A stretch of 64,000 bases of DNA from Flavobacterium gelidicaeli (GCF_013294005.1 NZ_JABSNK010000004.1:310001-374000), one strand, 5' to 3'; positions 27,270-36,774 are shown, numbered from the stretch's first letter. Made by a program: numbers and translations. Notes: a model not told the origin generated them from the sequence alone.

Positions 27270-27974
27270 ATGAGTAAAATCGCTGTTTATTTTATGCCTG
27301 GTTTGGCGGCAAGTACTTCTATTTTTGAACGAATCGAACTTCCAGAAGAACAATTTGATGTTCACTTGTTAGAGTGGGAGATTCCGTTAGATAAGGAAAC
27401 ATTACCTGATTATGCAAAACGTATTGCTCAAAAGATTACTCATGATAACCCTGTTTTGATTGGGGTTTCTTTTGGAGGGATATTAGTGCAAGAAATGGCT
27501 GCTTTTTTAAATGTTAGAAAAGTAATTATTATTTCAAGTGCTAAAAGTAACTTGGAGTTTCCGCGCAGAATGAAGATTGCTAAGTCTACTAAAGCATACA
27601 AGCTTTTACCAATGCGTTTGCTTTTAAATATAGAGAATTTGGCTAAGTTTTCTTTTGGAGAAAAAGTGAATAAACGATTAAAATTATATGAAAAATTCCT
27701 CTCAGTAAGAGACTTGCGCTATTTAGAGTGGGCAGTAGAGGAAGTGATTCTTTGGGGTAGAACGGCTGTTGATACCTCTGTTGTGCATATTCATGGTGAT
27801 AACGATGATGTTTTTCCTATAAAATACATTAAGGACTGTATTGTGGTTAAAGGTGGTACACATGTAATGATTTTGAATAAATACCGATGGTTAAATACTA
27901 ATTTACCTGCTATTATCATGGGAACTTATAAAGAAGAAATGCAATTAGAAGAAACTGAAAAAGAGGTTTCGTAA
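27270..27974 (+). CDS. Alpha/beta hydrolase
   Basis: A 234-residue cytoplasmic alpha/beta hydrolase. The N-terminus KIAVYFMPGLAASTSIFERI is a strand plus oxyanion-hole region. The nucleophile elbow is GVSFGG (Ser in G-x-S-x-G) near residue 71, a likely acid lies in HGDNDDVFP, and the catalytic His in GGTHVMI near the C-terminus. The substrate is unknown. The lytic transglycosylase gene begins 20 bp later, so the two form an operon; a link to envelope metabolism is inference. Confidence 0.88.
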   Translation: MSKIAVYFMPGLAASTSIFERIELPEEQFDVHLLEWEIPLDKETLPDYAKRIAQKITHDNPVLIGVSFGGILVQEMAAFLNVRKVIIISSAKSNLEFPRRMKIAKSTKAYKLLPMRLLLNIENLAKFSFGEKVNKRLKLYEKFLSVRDLRYLEWAVEEVILWGRTAVDTSVVHIHGDNDDVFPIKYIKDCIVVKGGTHVMILNKYRWLNTNLPAIIMGTYKEEMQLEETEKEVS

Positions 27975-27994
27975 AATAATTTAAAAGGAAGAGG

Positions 27995-28894
27995 ATGAAA
28001 ATGATAGAAAGAGTAATTTTAATAGCAGCTTTTATTTTTGTAAGTGGTCTGTTGATTTTTGCAGTACCAAACAATGCTAAAGAGAGCGCAAAATTAAAGC
28101 TAGAAGAGCCTGTGAATTATTTTCCGTCGAAAGCTAATTTTGCTTCTGAAGAAACACCTTTGCAAATTGATGATGTAAAAGAACGTTTGGACAGGGAGTT
28201 GATTGTGAATATTAATTTGCATGCATCGACAATTTTAGCAATAAAAAGAGCCAATCGTGTTTTTCCTGTTATCGAACCCATTTTAAAACAAAATGGTGTT
28301 CCTGATGATTTTAAATATCTAGCAGTGATTGAAAGCGGACTCGTAAATGCAGTTTCGCCAGTAGGAGCAAGAGGAGTGTGGCAATTTATGCCTGAAACGG
28401 CAAAAGAAAGAGGGATGGAAGTGAACGATATCATTGATGAACGTTACCATCTTGAGAAAGCCACGCAAGCGGCTTGTAGTTACTTCTTAAGCGCTAAAGC
28501 TAAGTTTGGCTCTTGGACCTTGGCTGCTGCGTCTTATAACGGCGGAATGGGCGGCGTAAATAAGCAAATGGATATTCAAAGAGAGACAAATTACTATGAT
28601 TTACTTCTTACTGAAGAAACCTCTCGTTATGTTTTTAGAATTTTAGCTTTAAAAGAGATTATGAAAAATCCTTCAAAATTTGGTTTCGACATAAAAAAAG
28701 AAGCATTGTACACGTTGATTCCAACAAGGGAGGTTGAAGTAGATAGTACGATTACTGATTTGACCACTTTTGCTAAAGAGCAGGGGATTAATTATAAGAT
28801 TTTAAAAATCCATAATCCATGGCTTAGAGATAGAAAGTTAGAAAACTTAACAAATAAAAAATATACGATTGAAATTCCGTTGAGCGGGTATTAA
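27995..28894 (+). CDS. Lytic transglycosylase domain protein (SLT/MltD type)
   Basis: A 299-residue exported or membrane-anchored murein lyase. A signal or anchor helix spans about 5-23. The SLT domain contains catalytic Glu in LAVIESGL, then SPVGARGVWQFMPETAKERGM and AAASYNGGMGGVNKQM, the standard ES, G-x-x-Q-F-M and A-Y-N-G-G motifs. A C-terminal segment (EQGINYKILKIHNPWLRDRKL) looks like a degenerate LysM. It would cleave the glycan to form 1,6-anhydroMurNAc. It follows the hydrolase gene in an operon and is ended by a shared terminator. Confidence 0.93.
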   Translation: MKMIERVILIAAFIFVSGLLIFAVPNNAKESAKLKLEEPVNYFPSKANFASEETPLQIDDVKERLDRELIVNINLHASTILAIKRANRVFPVIEPILKQNGVPDDFKYLAVIESGLVNAVSPVGARGVWQFMPETAKERGMEVNDIIDERYHLEKATQAACSYFLSAKAKFGSWTLAAASYNGGMGGVNKQMDIQRETNYYDLLLTEETSRYVFRILALKEIMKNPSKFGFDIKKEALYTLIPTREVEVDSTITDLTTFAKEQGINYKILKIHNPWLRDRKLENLTNKKYTIEIPLSGY

Positions 28895-28926
28895 AAAAAA
28901 ACATCCGCAATTGCGGATGTTTTTTT
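28893..28926. terminator. Bidirectional terminator between the transglycosylase and TPR genes
   Basis: A perfect palindrome, ACATCCGCAATTGCGGATGT (28901-28920), has an A-run before it and a T-run after it. It can end transcription of both convergent genes. Confidence 0.92.
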
Positions 28927-28944
28927 GGTATCTAAAAAATGCAA

Positions 28945-29460
28945 TTATATTTTTTTCATTTGATCTTTCATCATTGTGATTTGCTCTTTTAGCATTCCTT
29001 GTTTGTCTAAACGTTTTGCTTCGTTCAATAAAGTAGTTGCTTCTAGCTTTCTTCTGCGTGACATAGCAACTCCAGCAAGGTTTAATTTGGCTACAGCCAA
29101 ATCCATATCCATTGATAAACCTAATTCGATTGCTTTTTTGAAATATTTCTCTGCTTGGTTGATATTTGTTTGAGAAACCATGATCCCTTGAAGGTAGTTA
29201 AAGTATCCTTGTTGTTTTTGAATTAAAGCAGTTTCTGGATTTTTGATGTAAGACAACCATTTTTGAGCGCCTGGAAAATCTTGTTTTCTTAATTTTAGAA
29301 AGGCTAAAAGGATAAATTCATTCTTAAAGTAAAGAAAAATTGGGATTGCAGTTAACAGTAAAAGGAAAATTCCGTTTCCTATATTGCCTTCAGTAAATTG
29401 CCAAATGCCAGTAATTGTTATAAGTCCAGCGATAATTAGTTTGATATTCTTGTGAAACAT
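28945..29460 (-). CDS. Membrane-anchored TPR-like protein
   Basis: A 171-residue protein with two N-terminal hydrophobic segments (about 8-24 and 28-46, separated by TEGNIGNG), followed by helical pairs resembling tetratricopeptide repeats (QGYFNYLQGIMVSQTNINQAEKYFKKAIELG; AVAKLNLAGVAMSRRRKLEATTLLNEAKRLD). It is probably an inner-membrane scaffold facing the cytoplasm. No enzymatic motif is present and the function is unknown. It is divergent from rpmH. Confidence 0.8.
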   Translation of the reverse strand: MFHKNIKLIIAGLITITGIWQFTEGNIGNGIFLLLLTAIPIFLYFKNEFILLAFLKLRKQDFPGAQKWLSYIKNPETALIQKQQGYFNYLQGIMVSQTNINQAEKYFKKAIELGLSMDMDLAVAKLNLAGVAMSRRRKLEATTLLNEAKRLDKQGMLKEQITMMKDQMKKI

Positions 29461-29524
29461 AGTGTGTATATATTTAAGATTGCAAAGATAGTAAAAGGAA
29501 TTAAAAATATTTTTATAAAACTAC

Positions 29525-29554
29525 TTGCAAGAAAAAAAAGTCTTTGTATATTTG
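29525..29554 (+). promoter_or_regulatory. Promoter of rpmH
   Basis: TTG (29525-29527) and TATATTTG (29547-29554) with 19 bp between them form a near-ideal Bacteroidota promoter, leaving a leader of about 65 nt. Confidence 0.78.
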
Positions 29555-29625
29555 CACTCGGTTTTAGAATAACAATTATTCAAATCGGAAGAAGACAAAT
29601 AACTAAGATTTAAAGATACAAAGCA

Positions 29626-29787
29626 ATGAGCAAAAGAACATTTCAACCATCGAAAAGAAAAAGAAGAAATAAGCACGGATTTATGGACAGAATGGCTTCT
29701 GCGAATGGAAGAAAAGTTCTTGCTAGAAGAAGAGCTAAAGGAAGACATAAATTGACTGTTTCTTGTGACCCAAGACACAAAAAATAA
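29626..29787 (+). CDS. rpmH: 50S ribosomal protein L34
   Basis: A 53-residue highly basic protein starting [19 protein letters not shown], then [24 protein letters not shown], which is the universal L34 signature. The tail [10 protein letters not shown] extends beyond the 44-46 residues of proteobacterial L34, as is usual in Bacteroidota. It has a strong promoter and a following hairpin, so it is monocistronic here. The dnaA/rnpA neighbourhood seen in other phyla is absent. Confidence 0.97.
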   Translation: MSKRTFQPSKRKRRNKHGFMDRMASANGRKVLARRRAKGRHKLTVSCDPRHKK

Positions 29788-29805
29788 TGTTTGTATAAAC
29801 ATAAA

Positions 29806-29840
29806 TAAGGCGTTACTTTTTTTAGTATCGCCTTTTTTTA
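29806..29840 (+). terminator. Terminator of rpmH
   Basis: AAGGCGTTAC pairs with GTATCGCCTT (one mismatch), followed by a run of seven T. Confidence 0.82.
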
Positions 29841-29977
29841 TACCTTGTCGTTAAATTATTATTTTTTTTAGAAGCATATCCTGATTTTTGTAACAAATAA
29901 AAAAGCTATTTAGCTGATTTATAATTACACAGATTGAAACAAAAACTACTACAACAACAACTCATAATTATAATAAA

Positions 29978-32830
29978 ATGCCAAAAGATACATCCATAAA
30001 ATCAGTTTTAATAATAGGTTCAGGCCCTATTGTTATTGGTCAAGCTTGTGAATTTGATTATGCAGGTTCACAATCGGCACGTTCCATTCGTGAGGAAGGA
30101 ATAGAAGTTATTTTGATAAATTCTAATCCGGCAACGATCATGACCGATCCTACAATGGCCGATCATGTTTATTTGAAACCGTTAACTACAAAATCAATAA
30201 TTGAAATCTTAAAAGCACATCCGCAAATTGACGCAGTGCTACCTACAATGGGTGGGCAAACAGCGCTTAACTTGTGTTTAGAAGCCGAAGAGAAAGGAAT
30301 TTGGGCTGATTTTAATGTAAAATTAATAGGTGTTGATGTAAATGCAATCAATATCACCGAAGATAGAGAGCAGTTCAAGCAATTGCTTAAAAAAATAAAT
30401 GTACCCTCTGCACCTGCTGAGATATGTACTTCTTACTTAAGAGGAAAAGAAATTGCACAAGAATATGGCTTTCCATTAGTGATTCGCCCTTCGTTTACTC
30501 TTGGAGGAACCGGAGCAGCTATTGTATATAAAAAGGAAGATTTTGATGAACTGCTAACAAGAGGTTTAGAAGCTTCTCCTATTCACGAAGTCTTAATTGA
30601 CAAGGCTTTAATGGGTTGGAAAGAATATGAATTAGAATTATTAAGAGATAAAAATGATAATGTTGTCATCATTTGTTCGATCGAAAATATGGATCCAATG
30701 GGAATTCATACTGGAGATTCAATTACGGTAGCACCAGCAATGACCTTATCTGATTCTACTTTTCAAAGAATGCGTGATTATGCCATTCTAATGATGCGTA
30801 GTATTGGTAATTTTGCTGGAGGTTGTAATGTACAATTCGCAGTTTCGCCTGACGAAAAAGAAGATATCGTAGCTATCGAAATTAATCCTCGTGTGTCTCG
30901 TTCCTCAGCATTGGCTTCAAAAGCAACAGGTTACCCAATTGCTAAGATTGCAACAAAACTGGCTTTAGGATACAATCTTGATGAATTACAAAACCAAATT
31001 ACAAAGTCTACTTCAGCTTTATTTGAACCGACATTAGATTATGTTATTGTGAAAATTCCTCGCTGGAACTTTGATAAATTTGAAGGTGCTGACAGAACTT
31101 TAGGACTTCAAATGAAATCGGTAGGAGAGGTGATGGGAATTGGACGCTCGTTTCAAGAAGCATTGCACAAAGCAACGCAATCATTAGAAATAAAAAGAAA
31201 CGGTTTAGGTGCTGACGGAAAAGGCTATACAAACTACGAACAAATTATAGAGAAACTGACTTATGCAAGTTGGGATCGTGTTTTTGTAATTTATGATGCC
31301 ATCGCAATGGGAATTCCGTTGAGTCGTATTCACGAAATCACAAAAATCGACATGTGGTTCTTGAAACAATATGAAGAATTATATACTTTAGAGAAAGAGA
31401 TTTCGAATTTTAAAGTAGATAGCTTACCAAAAGAGCTTTTGCTTGAAGCGAAACAAAAAGGTTTTGCCGATAGACAAATTGCACACATGATGGGATGTCT
31501 TGAAAGCGCCGTACATACAAAACGTATGGATTTAAATGTCAATCGCGTATTCAAATTAGTAGACACTTGTGCGGCGGAGTTTAAAGCTAAGACACCTTAT
31601 TATTACTCGACATTTGAAGCTGAAATTGAAAAAGCTGACGGTACTCGTTATGTAGATAATGAAAGTGTTGTTACTGATAAAAAGAAAATTATAGTTTTAG
31701 GCTCAGGGCCAAATAGAATTGGACAAGGTATAGAGTTTGATTATTCTTGTGTACATGGTGTGCTAGCTGCAAAAGAGTGTGGTTATGAAACCATCATGAT
31801 CAACTGTAATCCTGAGACAGTTTCAACAGATTTTGATACAGCCGATAAATTGTATTTTGAACCTGTTTTCTGGGAGCATATCTACGATATTATCCAGCAT
31901 GAAAAACCAGAAGGGGTAATTGTGCAATTAGGTGGGCAAACCGCTTTGAAATTGGCAGAAAAATTATCTAAATACGGAATCAAAATAATAGGAACTAGTT
32001 TTGATGCTTTGGATTTAGCCGAGGATAGAGGACGTTTTTCTGATTTATTGACTGAATTAGATATTCCTTTCCCACAGTTTGGAATTGCTGAAACTGCTGA
32101 CGAAGCTGCTGCACTTGCTGATACATTAGATTTTCCATTATTGATTCGTCCTTCTTATGTGTTGGGTGGTCAAGGAATGAAAATTGTAATCAACAAGCAA
32201 GAGCTTGAAGAGCACGTGGTGAATTTATTAAAAACAATTCCAGGGAATAAATTACTTTTAGATCATTATCTAGACGGAGCGATTGAGGCTGAAGCCGATG
32301 CAATTTGTGATGGAGAAAATGTGTACATCATAGGAATTATGGAGCACATCGAACCTTGCGGAGTGCACTCTGGAGATAGTAACGCTACTTTACCACCTTT
32401 TAATTTAGGGGAGTTTGTAATGCAACAAATAAAAGATCATACTAAGAAAATAGCATTAGGTTTAAGAACCGTAGGTTTAATCAACATTCAGTTCGCTATA
32501 AAAGACGATATTGTTTACATTATTGAAGCTAATCCTAGAGCTTCTCGTACTGTACCGTTTATTGCAAAAGCATATGGCGAACCTTATGTGAACTATGCGA
32601 CTAAAGTTATGCTAGGACACAATAAAGTAACAGACTTTACTTTTAACCCACAATTGAAAGGATATGCAATCAAGCAACCTGTTTTCTCTTTTAGTAAGTT
32701 CCATAATGTGAACAAGGCATTAGGGCCAGAGATGAAATCTACAGGAGAGAGTATTTTGTTCATTGATGATTTAAAAGATGATCAGTTCTACGAATTATAT
32801 TCTAGAAGAAAAATGTACTTGAGTAAATAA
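29978..32830 (+). CDS. carB: Carbamoyl-phosphate synthase large subunit lacking the C-terminal regulatory domain
   Basis: CarB makes carbamoyl phosphate from bicarbonate, ammonia and 2 ATP for arginine and pyrimidine synthesis. Two homologous ATP-grasp halves are seen, each opening with a Rossmann-like GSGP motif (IIGSGPIVIGQACEFDYAGSQ at about residue 12; VLGSGPNRIGQGIEFDYSCVH at about 577). The protein is 950 residues. It stops shortly after GPEMKSTGES, where the E. coli enzyme of about 1073 residues continues into its MGS-like allosteric domain. A terminator follows 22 bp after the stop, so the short form looks genuine. carA is not in the window. Confidence 0.96.
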   Translation: MPKDTSIKSVLIIGSGPIVIGQACEFDYAGSQSARSIREEGIEVILINSNPATIMTDPTMADHVYLKPLTTKSIIEILKAHPQIDAVLPTMGGQTALNLCLEAEEKGIWADFNVKLIGVDVNAINITEDREQFKQLLKKINVPSAPAEICTSYLRGKEIAQEYGFPLVIRPSFTLGGTGAAIVYKKEDFDELLTRGLEASPIHEVLIDKALMGWKEYELELLRDKNDNVVIICSIENMDPMGIHTGDSITVAPAMTLSDSTFQRMRDYAILMMRSIGNFAGGCNVQFAVSPDEKEDIVAIEINPRVSRSSALASKATGYPIAKIATKLALGYNLDELQNQITKSTSALFEPTLDYVIVKIPRWNFDKFEGADRTLGLQMKSVGEVMGIGRSFQEALHKATQSLEIKRNGLGADGKGYTNYEQIIEKLTYASWDRVFVIYDAIAMGIPLSRIHEITKIDMWFLKQYEELYTLEKEISNFKVDSLPKELLLEAKQKGFADRQIAHMMGCLESAVHTKRMDLNVNRVFKLVDTCAAEFKAKTPYYYSTFEAEIEKADGTRYVDNESVVTDKKKIIVLGSGPNRIGQGIEFDYSCVHGVLAAKECGYETIMINCNPETVSTDFDTADKLYFEPVFWEHIYDIIQHEKPEGVIVQLGGQTALKLAEKLSKYGIKIIGTSFDALDLAEDRGRFSDLLTELDIPFPQFGIAETADEAAALADTLDFPLLIRPSYVLGGQGMKIVINKQELEEHVVNLLKTIPGNKLLLDHYLDGAIEAEADAICDGENVYIIGIMEHIEPCGVHSGDSNATLPPFNLGEFVMQQIKDHTKKIALGLRTVGLINIQFAIKDDIVYIIEANPRASRTVPFIAKAYGEPYVNYATKVMLGHNKVTDFTFNPQLKGYAIKQPVFSFSKFHNVNKALGPEMKSTGESILFIDDLKDDQFYELYSRRKMYLSK

Positions 32831-32851
32831 GCTACAATATATATTTATAAC

Positions 32852-32877
32852 TAAAAGCTCCTTAATTGGGGCTTTTT
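32852..32877 (+). terminator. Terminator of carB
   Basis: AAAGCTCC pairs with GGGGCTTT (one G-U wobble) around a short loop, followed by TTTCTATTT. Confidence 0.78.
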
Positions 32878-33034
32878 CTATTTTAGAGAGTTGATTGCCT
32901 TTGTGGTATGGGAATTATTTTTGAAAAGTGTTTTTTATTTTAGGTCTTAATCGGTTACTTTTGAAAATATAAATTGGTTGACCACTTGATTTGTCGCTTA
33001 TGACCAGCAATAGTAATTTTAAATTTTATAATTC

Positions 33035-34207
33035 ATGAAAAAAGTAATGATAATGCTACTGTTCCCCCTGTTTATGATAAGCAATGCGCAGGCTCAAATT
33101 TGTGTATGGAATATGGAAAGTTTGGCCAAAGCCAAAGCTAATAATACTAAGGAAGTTCAATTGATATTAAAAGACGCCGATAAAAAGTTGGCTCAAACGA
33201 TAACAACTGTTATTGATAAAGAGATGACACCCTCCAGTGGAGACAAACATGATTATATGAGTATGGGACGTTATTGGTGGCCAGATACTACAAAAACGGA
33301 TGGCTTGCCTTATATTAGAAATGATGGTCAGTCTAATCCTGAGATCGAAAAGTTAGATCGCTATCCATTGAGTAATTTTGCTAAGAGTATTGAATCACTT
33401 TCTTTAGCGTATTACTTAACTTCTGACGAGAAGTATGCACAAAAAGCGGTTGAAAATTTAAGAATTTGGTTTATCAATCAGGGGACAAAAATGAATCCGA
33501 ATATGAATTACGGACAAACAATTCCAGGAGTTAATAACGGTATGGGTAGAGGAGAAGGAATACTTGATACCTATTCTTTTTTTGAAATGTTAGACGCCGT
33601 TGAAATACTGAAGAAATCCAAAACGTTTACAAATGAAGATCAGATTGTTATAAAGAATTGGTTTAAAACGTATGTGAATTGGTTGCAAACAGCTACTGTA
33701 GCTGCCGAAGAAAGAACAGCAAAAAACAATCACGGAACTGCTTTTGATGTGCAATTAGCGCGTTATGCCATTTTTATTGGTGATCAGGATTTAGCTAAAA
33801 AAATAGTAAATGAGTTTGCTGAGAACCGACTTTTTAAACAAATAGAAGCGGATGGTTCACAACCGCTAGAATTAGCTAGAACAACTGGATTGGGATATGC
33901 TACTTTTAATCTAACTCATTTTCTGGATATGGCGCAAATGGCAAAAATATTAGATATTGATTTGATTCACAAGCAATCTCAAGATGGAAGAGGTATTTTG
34001 AAAGCGATAGATTATCTTGTTCAATACGTTAATAAGCCGCAATCAGTATTTCCTTATCAGCAAATTAAAGATTGGGATGGCGTCCAGGGAAAATTAATGT
34101 GGCAATTGTACCGTGTGGACAAAATGCTTGAAAAACCCATGTATCAAAAGTATTATAAGAAAAAGTTGTCTGGAGTAAAAAAGAATAATGAATCTATTTT
34201 GTATTAA
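33035..34207 (+). CDS. Secreted alginate lyase family protein (PL5/PL38-like)
   Basis: A 390-residue exported polysaccharide lyase candidate. It has a signal peptide (MKKVMIMLLFPLFMISNAQA) followed by an all-helical alginate-lyase (alpha/alpha-barrel) domain. Motifs include MGRYWWPDTTKTDGLPYIRND (77-97), YPLSNF, and NNHGTAFDVQLARYA (231-245), where N-x-H corresponds to the catalytic Asn/His block of the superfamily. A basic tail (YKKKLSGVKK) ends it. It probably cleaves uronate-containing glycans in the periplasm; alginate versus glucuronan is not readable. It has its own terminator and no TonB/SusD partners nearby. Confidence 0.85.
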   Translation: MKKVMIMLLFPLFMISNAQAQICVWNMESLAKAKANNTKEVQLILKDADKKLAQTITTVIDKEMTPSSGDKHDYMSMGRYWWPDTTKTDGLPYIRNDGQSNPEIEKLDRYPLSNFAKSIESLSLAYYLTSDEKYAQKAVENLRIWFINQGTKMNPNMNYGQTIPGVNNGMGRGEGILDTYSFFEMLDAVEILKKSKTFTNEDQIVIKNWFKTYVNWLQTATVAAEERTAKNNHGTAFDVQLARYAIFIGDQDLAKKIVNEFAENRLFKQIEADGSQPLELARTTGLGYATFNLTHFLDMAQMAKILDIDLIHKQSQDGRGILKAIDYLVQYVNKPQSVFPYQQIKDWDGVQGKLMWQLYRVDKMLEKPMYQKYYKKKLSGVKKNNESILY

Positions 34208-34215
34208 TTTTAAAA

Positions 34216-34243
34216 AATAGAAAAGCCCCTTGATGGGGCTTTA
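34216..34243 (+). terminator. Terminator of the alginate-lyase-like gene
   Basis: AAAGCCCC pairs with GGGGCTTT around TTGAT, followed by a modest T-rich tail. Confidence 0.8.
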
Positions 34244-34269
34244 TTATAGAGAGTATTTACTATGATTTT

Positions 34270-34743
34270 CTATTCCATTATTAATTCTATAGGAAAACGA
34301 TCCGCTACTAAATTCAAAATTACATTATGTTCTAAATATGCTTTTAAACCTGCTAGAACTAAAGTAAAAGCTTCTGTAGTATCTCTAATTTGGGAACATA
34401 TTTCATCTATTTCCCCTTGGATACCATTGAAGGTAATTGTTACAAAAGTTTTATTTTCGCCTAAATCATTAAATTCCCATTCTACAATTGCTTTTTCATC
34501 TGCTCCCCATTGAATCAAAATCGTTTCATTAGATTTTATTTCTAATATTTTAACAGTGATCTTATGGTTGTCGTACATTTCCCAAATCCAATCAATTGAT
34601 TTTCCTTGTTCTAATTTTCCAGATGCTTTCGTAAACCAAAACTGCGTAGTTATTTCAGGGTTGATGAACGCTTGAAAAACCGTTGCTATTGGTTTTCTGA
34701 TTAGCATAGAAGTTTCAGCATAAGAGGTGTTTTCAATCGTCAT
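34270..34743 (-). CDS. SRPBCC (AHSA1-like) domain protein
   Basis: A 157-residue START-like protein of the activator-of-Hsp90-ATPase/AHSA1 group. It has MLIRKPIATVFQAFINPEITTQFWFTKASGKLEQGKSIDWIWEM, typical of the first helix-grip strands, then ILIQWGADEKAIVEWEF, and a long C-terminal helix (ICSQIRDTTEAFTLVLAGLKAYLEH). These proteins bind hydrophobic ligands; the role here is unknown. It is monocistronic and convergent with the lyase gene. Confidence 0.88.
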   Translation of the reverse strand: MTIENTSYAETSMLIRKPIATVFQAFINPEITTQFWFTKASGKLEQGKSIDWIWEMYDNHKITVKILEIKSNETILIQWGADEKAIVEWEFNDLGENKTFVTITFNGIQGEIDEICSQIRDTTEAFTLVLAGLKAYLEHNVILNLVADRFPIELIME

Positions 34744-35073
34744 GTATTTAATTTTATAAATTTATTTAAATATGAAAGTTTTGTATTCCCCTTTTGTAAA
34801 AGGGTTGTCATAAATAGTAAAACTCAGGCCAAGGTAAAAGAGAACAGCATTGTCTCTCGCACGGCATATAATTTGTGTAATATTTTTTTTCAAAAAGAAA
34901 TCAAATCGGTTACTAAAAGTTTTCCAACTCCTTATTGATTTCTTTCAACTGCCATTTGTATTAATTGCACTTTTGCTTTTTCGTTATTTTGGGATCGAAA
35001 CACACAGCCAATATGAGGTCATTTTACATCTATTTTTTGGACAGAAATCATTTTTTTATTGATTGAAAGAAGC
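34744..35073. other. Intergenic region with possible decayed coding remnant
   Basis: A 330-bp gap between two minus-strand genes. On the minus strand a short frame (about 35000 down to 34930) reads like protein (RSQNNEKAKVQLIQMAVERN) but lacks a start and upstream continuity. It could be a gene remnant. I see no promoter, repeat or RNA that I can support. Confidence 0.3.
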
Positions 35074-35943
35074 TTATAACGCTGCTTCTTTTTTAAATAT
35101 TTTCTTGAATAACGTAACAACTGCAAAGGCAAAAACACCACCTACTAGTCCAAATAGAAATTCTCTTGCCATATCAGGTAGCTTTACTAAAAGACCATGT
35201 GAAGCTTCAATTTTATGAGCAAAGATGCCACCAGCGACTAGTAACAAAGCAATTGTTCCTACAAACCCTAAAATTTTAATCACTTTGGGCAATGCTTTAA
35301 TTAAAAGGTCACCTATAAATTGTGCAATTTTAGTAGTTCGTTTTTTAAGCAACCACCCTAAATCGTCCATACGAACAATCAAAGCTACAATGCCGTAAAC
35401 TCCTACAGTTGCTAGAATGGCAATAAAAGTAACTACTAAAATTCGATTTAATATAGATTCACCTTCAACTGTTCCTAGCGCTATAATTACAATTTCGACA
35501 GATAAAATAAAATCAGTTATAATAGCTGATTTGATTTTGCTTTTTTCAAGTAATAATATTTCTTCTTCTGATAATGTAACTGTTTCGATTATTTTTTCGG
35601 CGTGATGGTGCGGAAAAAAGTATTCGAATATTTTTTCTATCCCTTCGTAGGAAAGATACACTGCACCTAAAATCAATGTTATTGAAATTGCGGCGGGCAC
35701 AAATGCACTCAATAAAAAGGCAAAAGGCAATATAATTAATTTATTTAGTAAAGAGCCTTTAGTGATTGCCCATAAAACGGGAATTTCTCTTGAGGATACA
35801 AATCCCGAAGCTTTCTCAGCATTAACAGCCAAATCATCGCCTAATATTCCAGCGGTTTTTTTTGTAGCAACTTTACTTAGTAACGCAACATCATCCATAA
35901 GTGCTGCAATATCATCTAGTAGGGCAAAAAATCCTGAAGCCAT
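35074..35943 (-). CDS. DUF808 (YedI-like) inner-membrane protein
   Basis: A 289-residue polytopic protein opening MASGFFALLDDIAALMDDVALLSKVATKKTAGILGDDLAVNAEKA, the hallmark of DUF808/YedI. It has several membrane helices (about 75-110, 140-165, 170-195, 228-247 and 258-280) and VLWAITKGSLLNKLIILPFAFLLS between. The function is unknown; some annotations place it with transporters. It is monocistronic. The start is fixed by the conserved N-terminus. Confidence 0.9.
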   Translation of the reverse strand: MASGFFALLDDIAALMDDVALLSKVATKKTAGILGDDLAVNAEKASGFVSSREIPVLWAITKGSLLNKLIILPFAFLLSAFVPAAISITLILGAVYLSYEGIEKIFEYFFPHHHAEKIIETVTLSEEEILLLEKSKIKSAIITDFILSVEIVIIALGTVEGESILNRILVVTFIAILATVGVYGIVALIVRMDDLGWLLKKRTTKIAQFIGDLLIKALPKVIKILGFVGTIALLLVAGGIFAHKIEASHGLLVKLPDMAREFLFGLVGGVFAFAVVTLFKKIFKKEAAL

Positions 35944-36090
35944 ATATTTATTCTTTTGTTTATGATTATTTAAATGAAAATTTCTTTTTAATAAGTTGCT
36001 AATAAAACAATTCTTTTCCTTAAAAAGTTACCTGATTTAATGGATAGTTTATAATTTATTAAACTTAGTACTTAATTTGTGCTGCGTTTG

Positions 36091-36774
36091 TTAATAGAAA
36101 ACAGCAATCTCATCAAGTTCTTTACGACCTAAATCCGGCACCCAACATTCTTCTGCTGGATAGCCAACGGGAATTAGTAAAAAGGGTTTTTCATTTTCAG
36201 GGCGATTTAGAATTTTACTAATAAAATTCATAGGGCTGGGAGTGTGCGTTAAGGAAACCAAACCTGCGTTATGAATTGCGGCAAGTAAAAAACCACTCGC
36301 TAGACCCACGCTTTCTTGAACGTAATAATTGTTTTTCTTTTTTCCTTCAGGACCAAACTCATAAATGCGTCTAAAAACAATGATGAGGTAAGGTGCGATT
36401 TCAAGGAAAGGCTTGCGCCAATCAGTTCCTAATGGTTTTAAATCATCAAGCCAATCGCTAGACATTCTAGACTCATAGCTTTCAAGTTCTTCTTCTTCGG
36501 CTGCAATGCGTATTTGTTTTTTTATTTCGGGGTTTTCGACGACACAAAAAGTCCAAGGTTGTTTGTGCGCGCCAGATGGTGCAGTAGATGCTGTTTTTAG
36601 GATGTTTTCAATTACTTCGCGTGCAATAGGGCGATCAGCAAACTCTCTAACCGAGCGTCGGCTATCCATTTTCTTGTAAAATAATTGTGAACGATCCAGC
36701 ATTTCTTGGTCTGAAAGAATGGGTTTACTATAACTTATATAAGGATGGTCTTCAATGATTTTTTTTTCTGGCAT
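36091..36774 (-). CDS. Nitroreductase family flavoprotein
   Basis: A 227-residue FMN-dependent oxidoreductase, related to the iodotyrosine-deiodinase-like branch. It has SRRSVREFADRPIAREVIENILKTASTAPSGAHKQPWTFCVV (FMN phosphate and ribityl contacts), a central VQESVGLASGFLLAAIHNAGL, and a C-terminal PFLLIPVGYPAEECWVPDLGRKELDEI. I prefer ATG 36774 (MPEKKIIEDHPYISYSKP); the ATG at 36810 adds 12 basic residues not expected in the family. NAD(P)H-dependent reduction of nitro or halogenated aromatics is plausible, but the true substrate is unknown. Confidence 0.9.
   Translation of the reverse strand: MPEKKIIEDHPYISYSKPILSDQEMLDRSQLFYKKMDSRRSVREFADRPIAREVIENILKTASTAPSGAHKQPWTFCVVENPEIKKQIRIAAEEEELESYESRMSSDWLDDLKPLGTDWRKPFLEIAPYLIIVFRRIYEFGPEGKKKNNYYVQESVGLASGFLLAAIHNAGLVSLTHTPSPMNFISKILNRPENEKPFLLIPVGYPAEECWVPDLGRKELDEIAVFY

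Noticed and set aside
34850..35062. 70-codon plus-strand frame upstream of the DUF808 gene
   Set aside because: Low-complexity Phe/Leu composition and no family motif; it looks like spacer.
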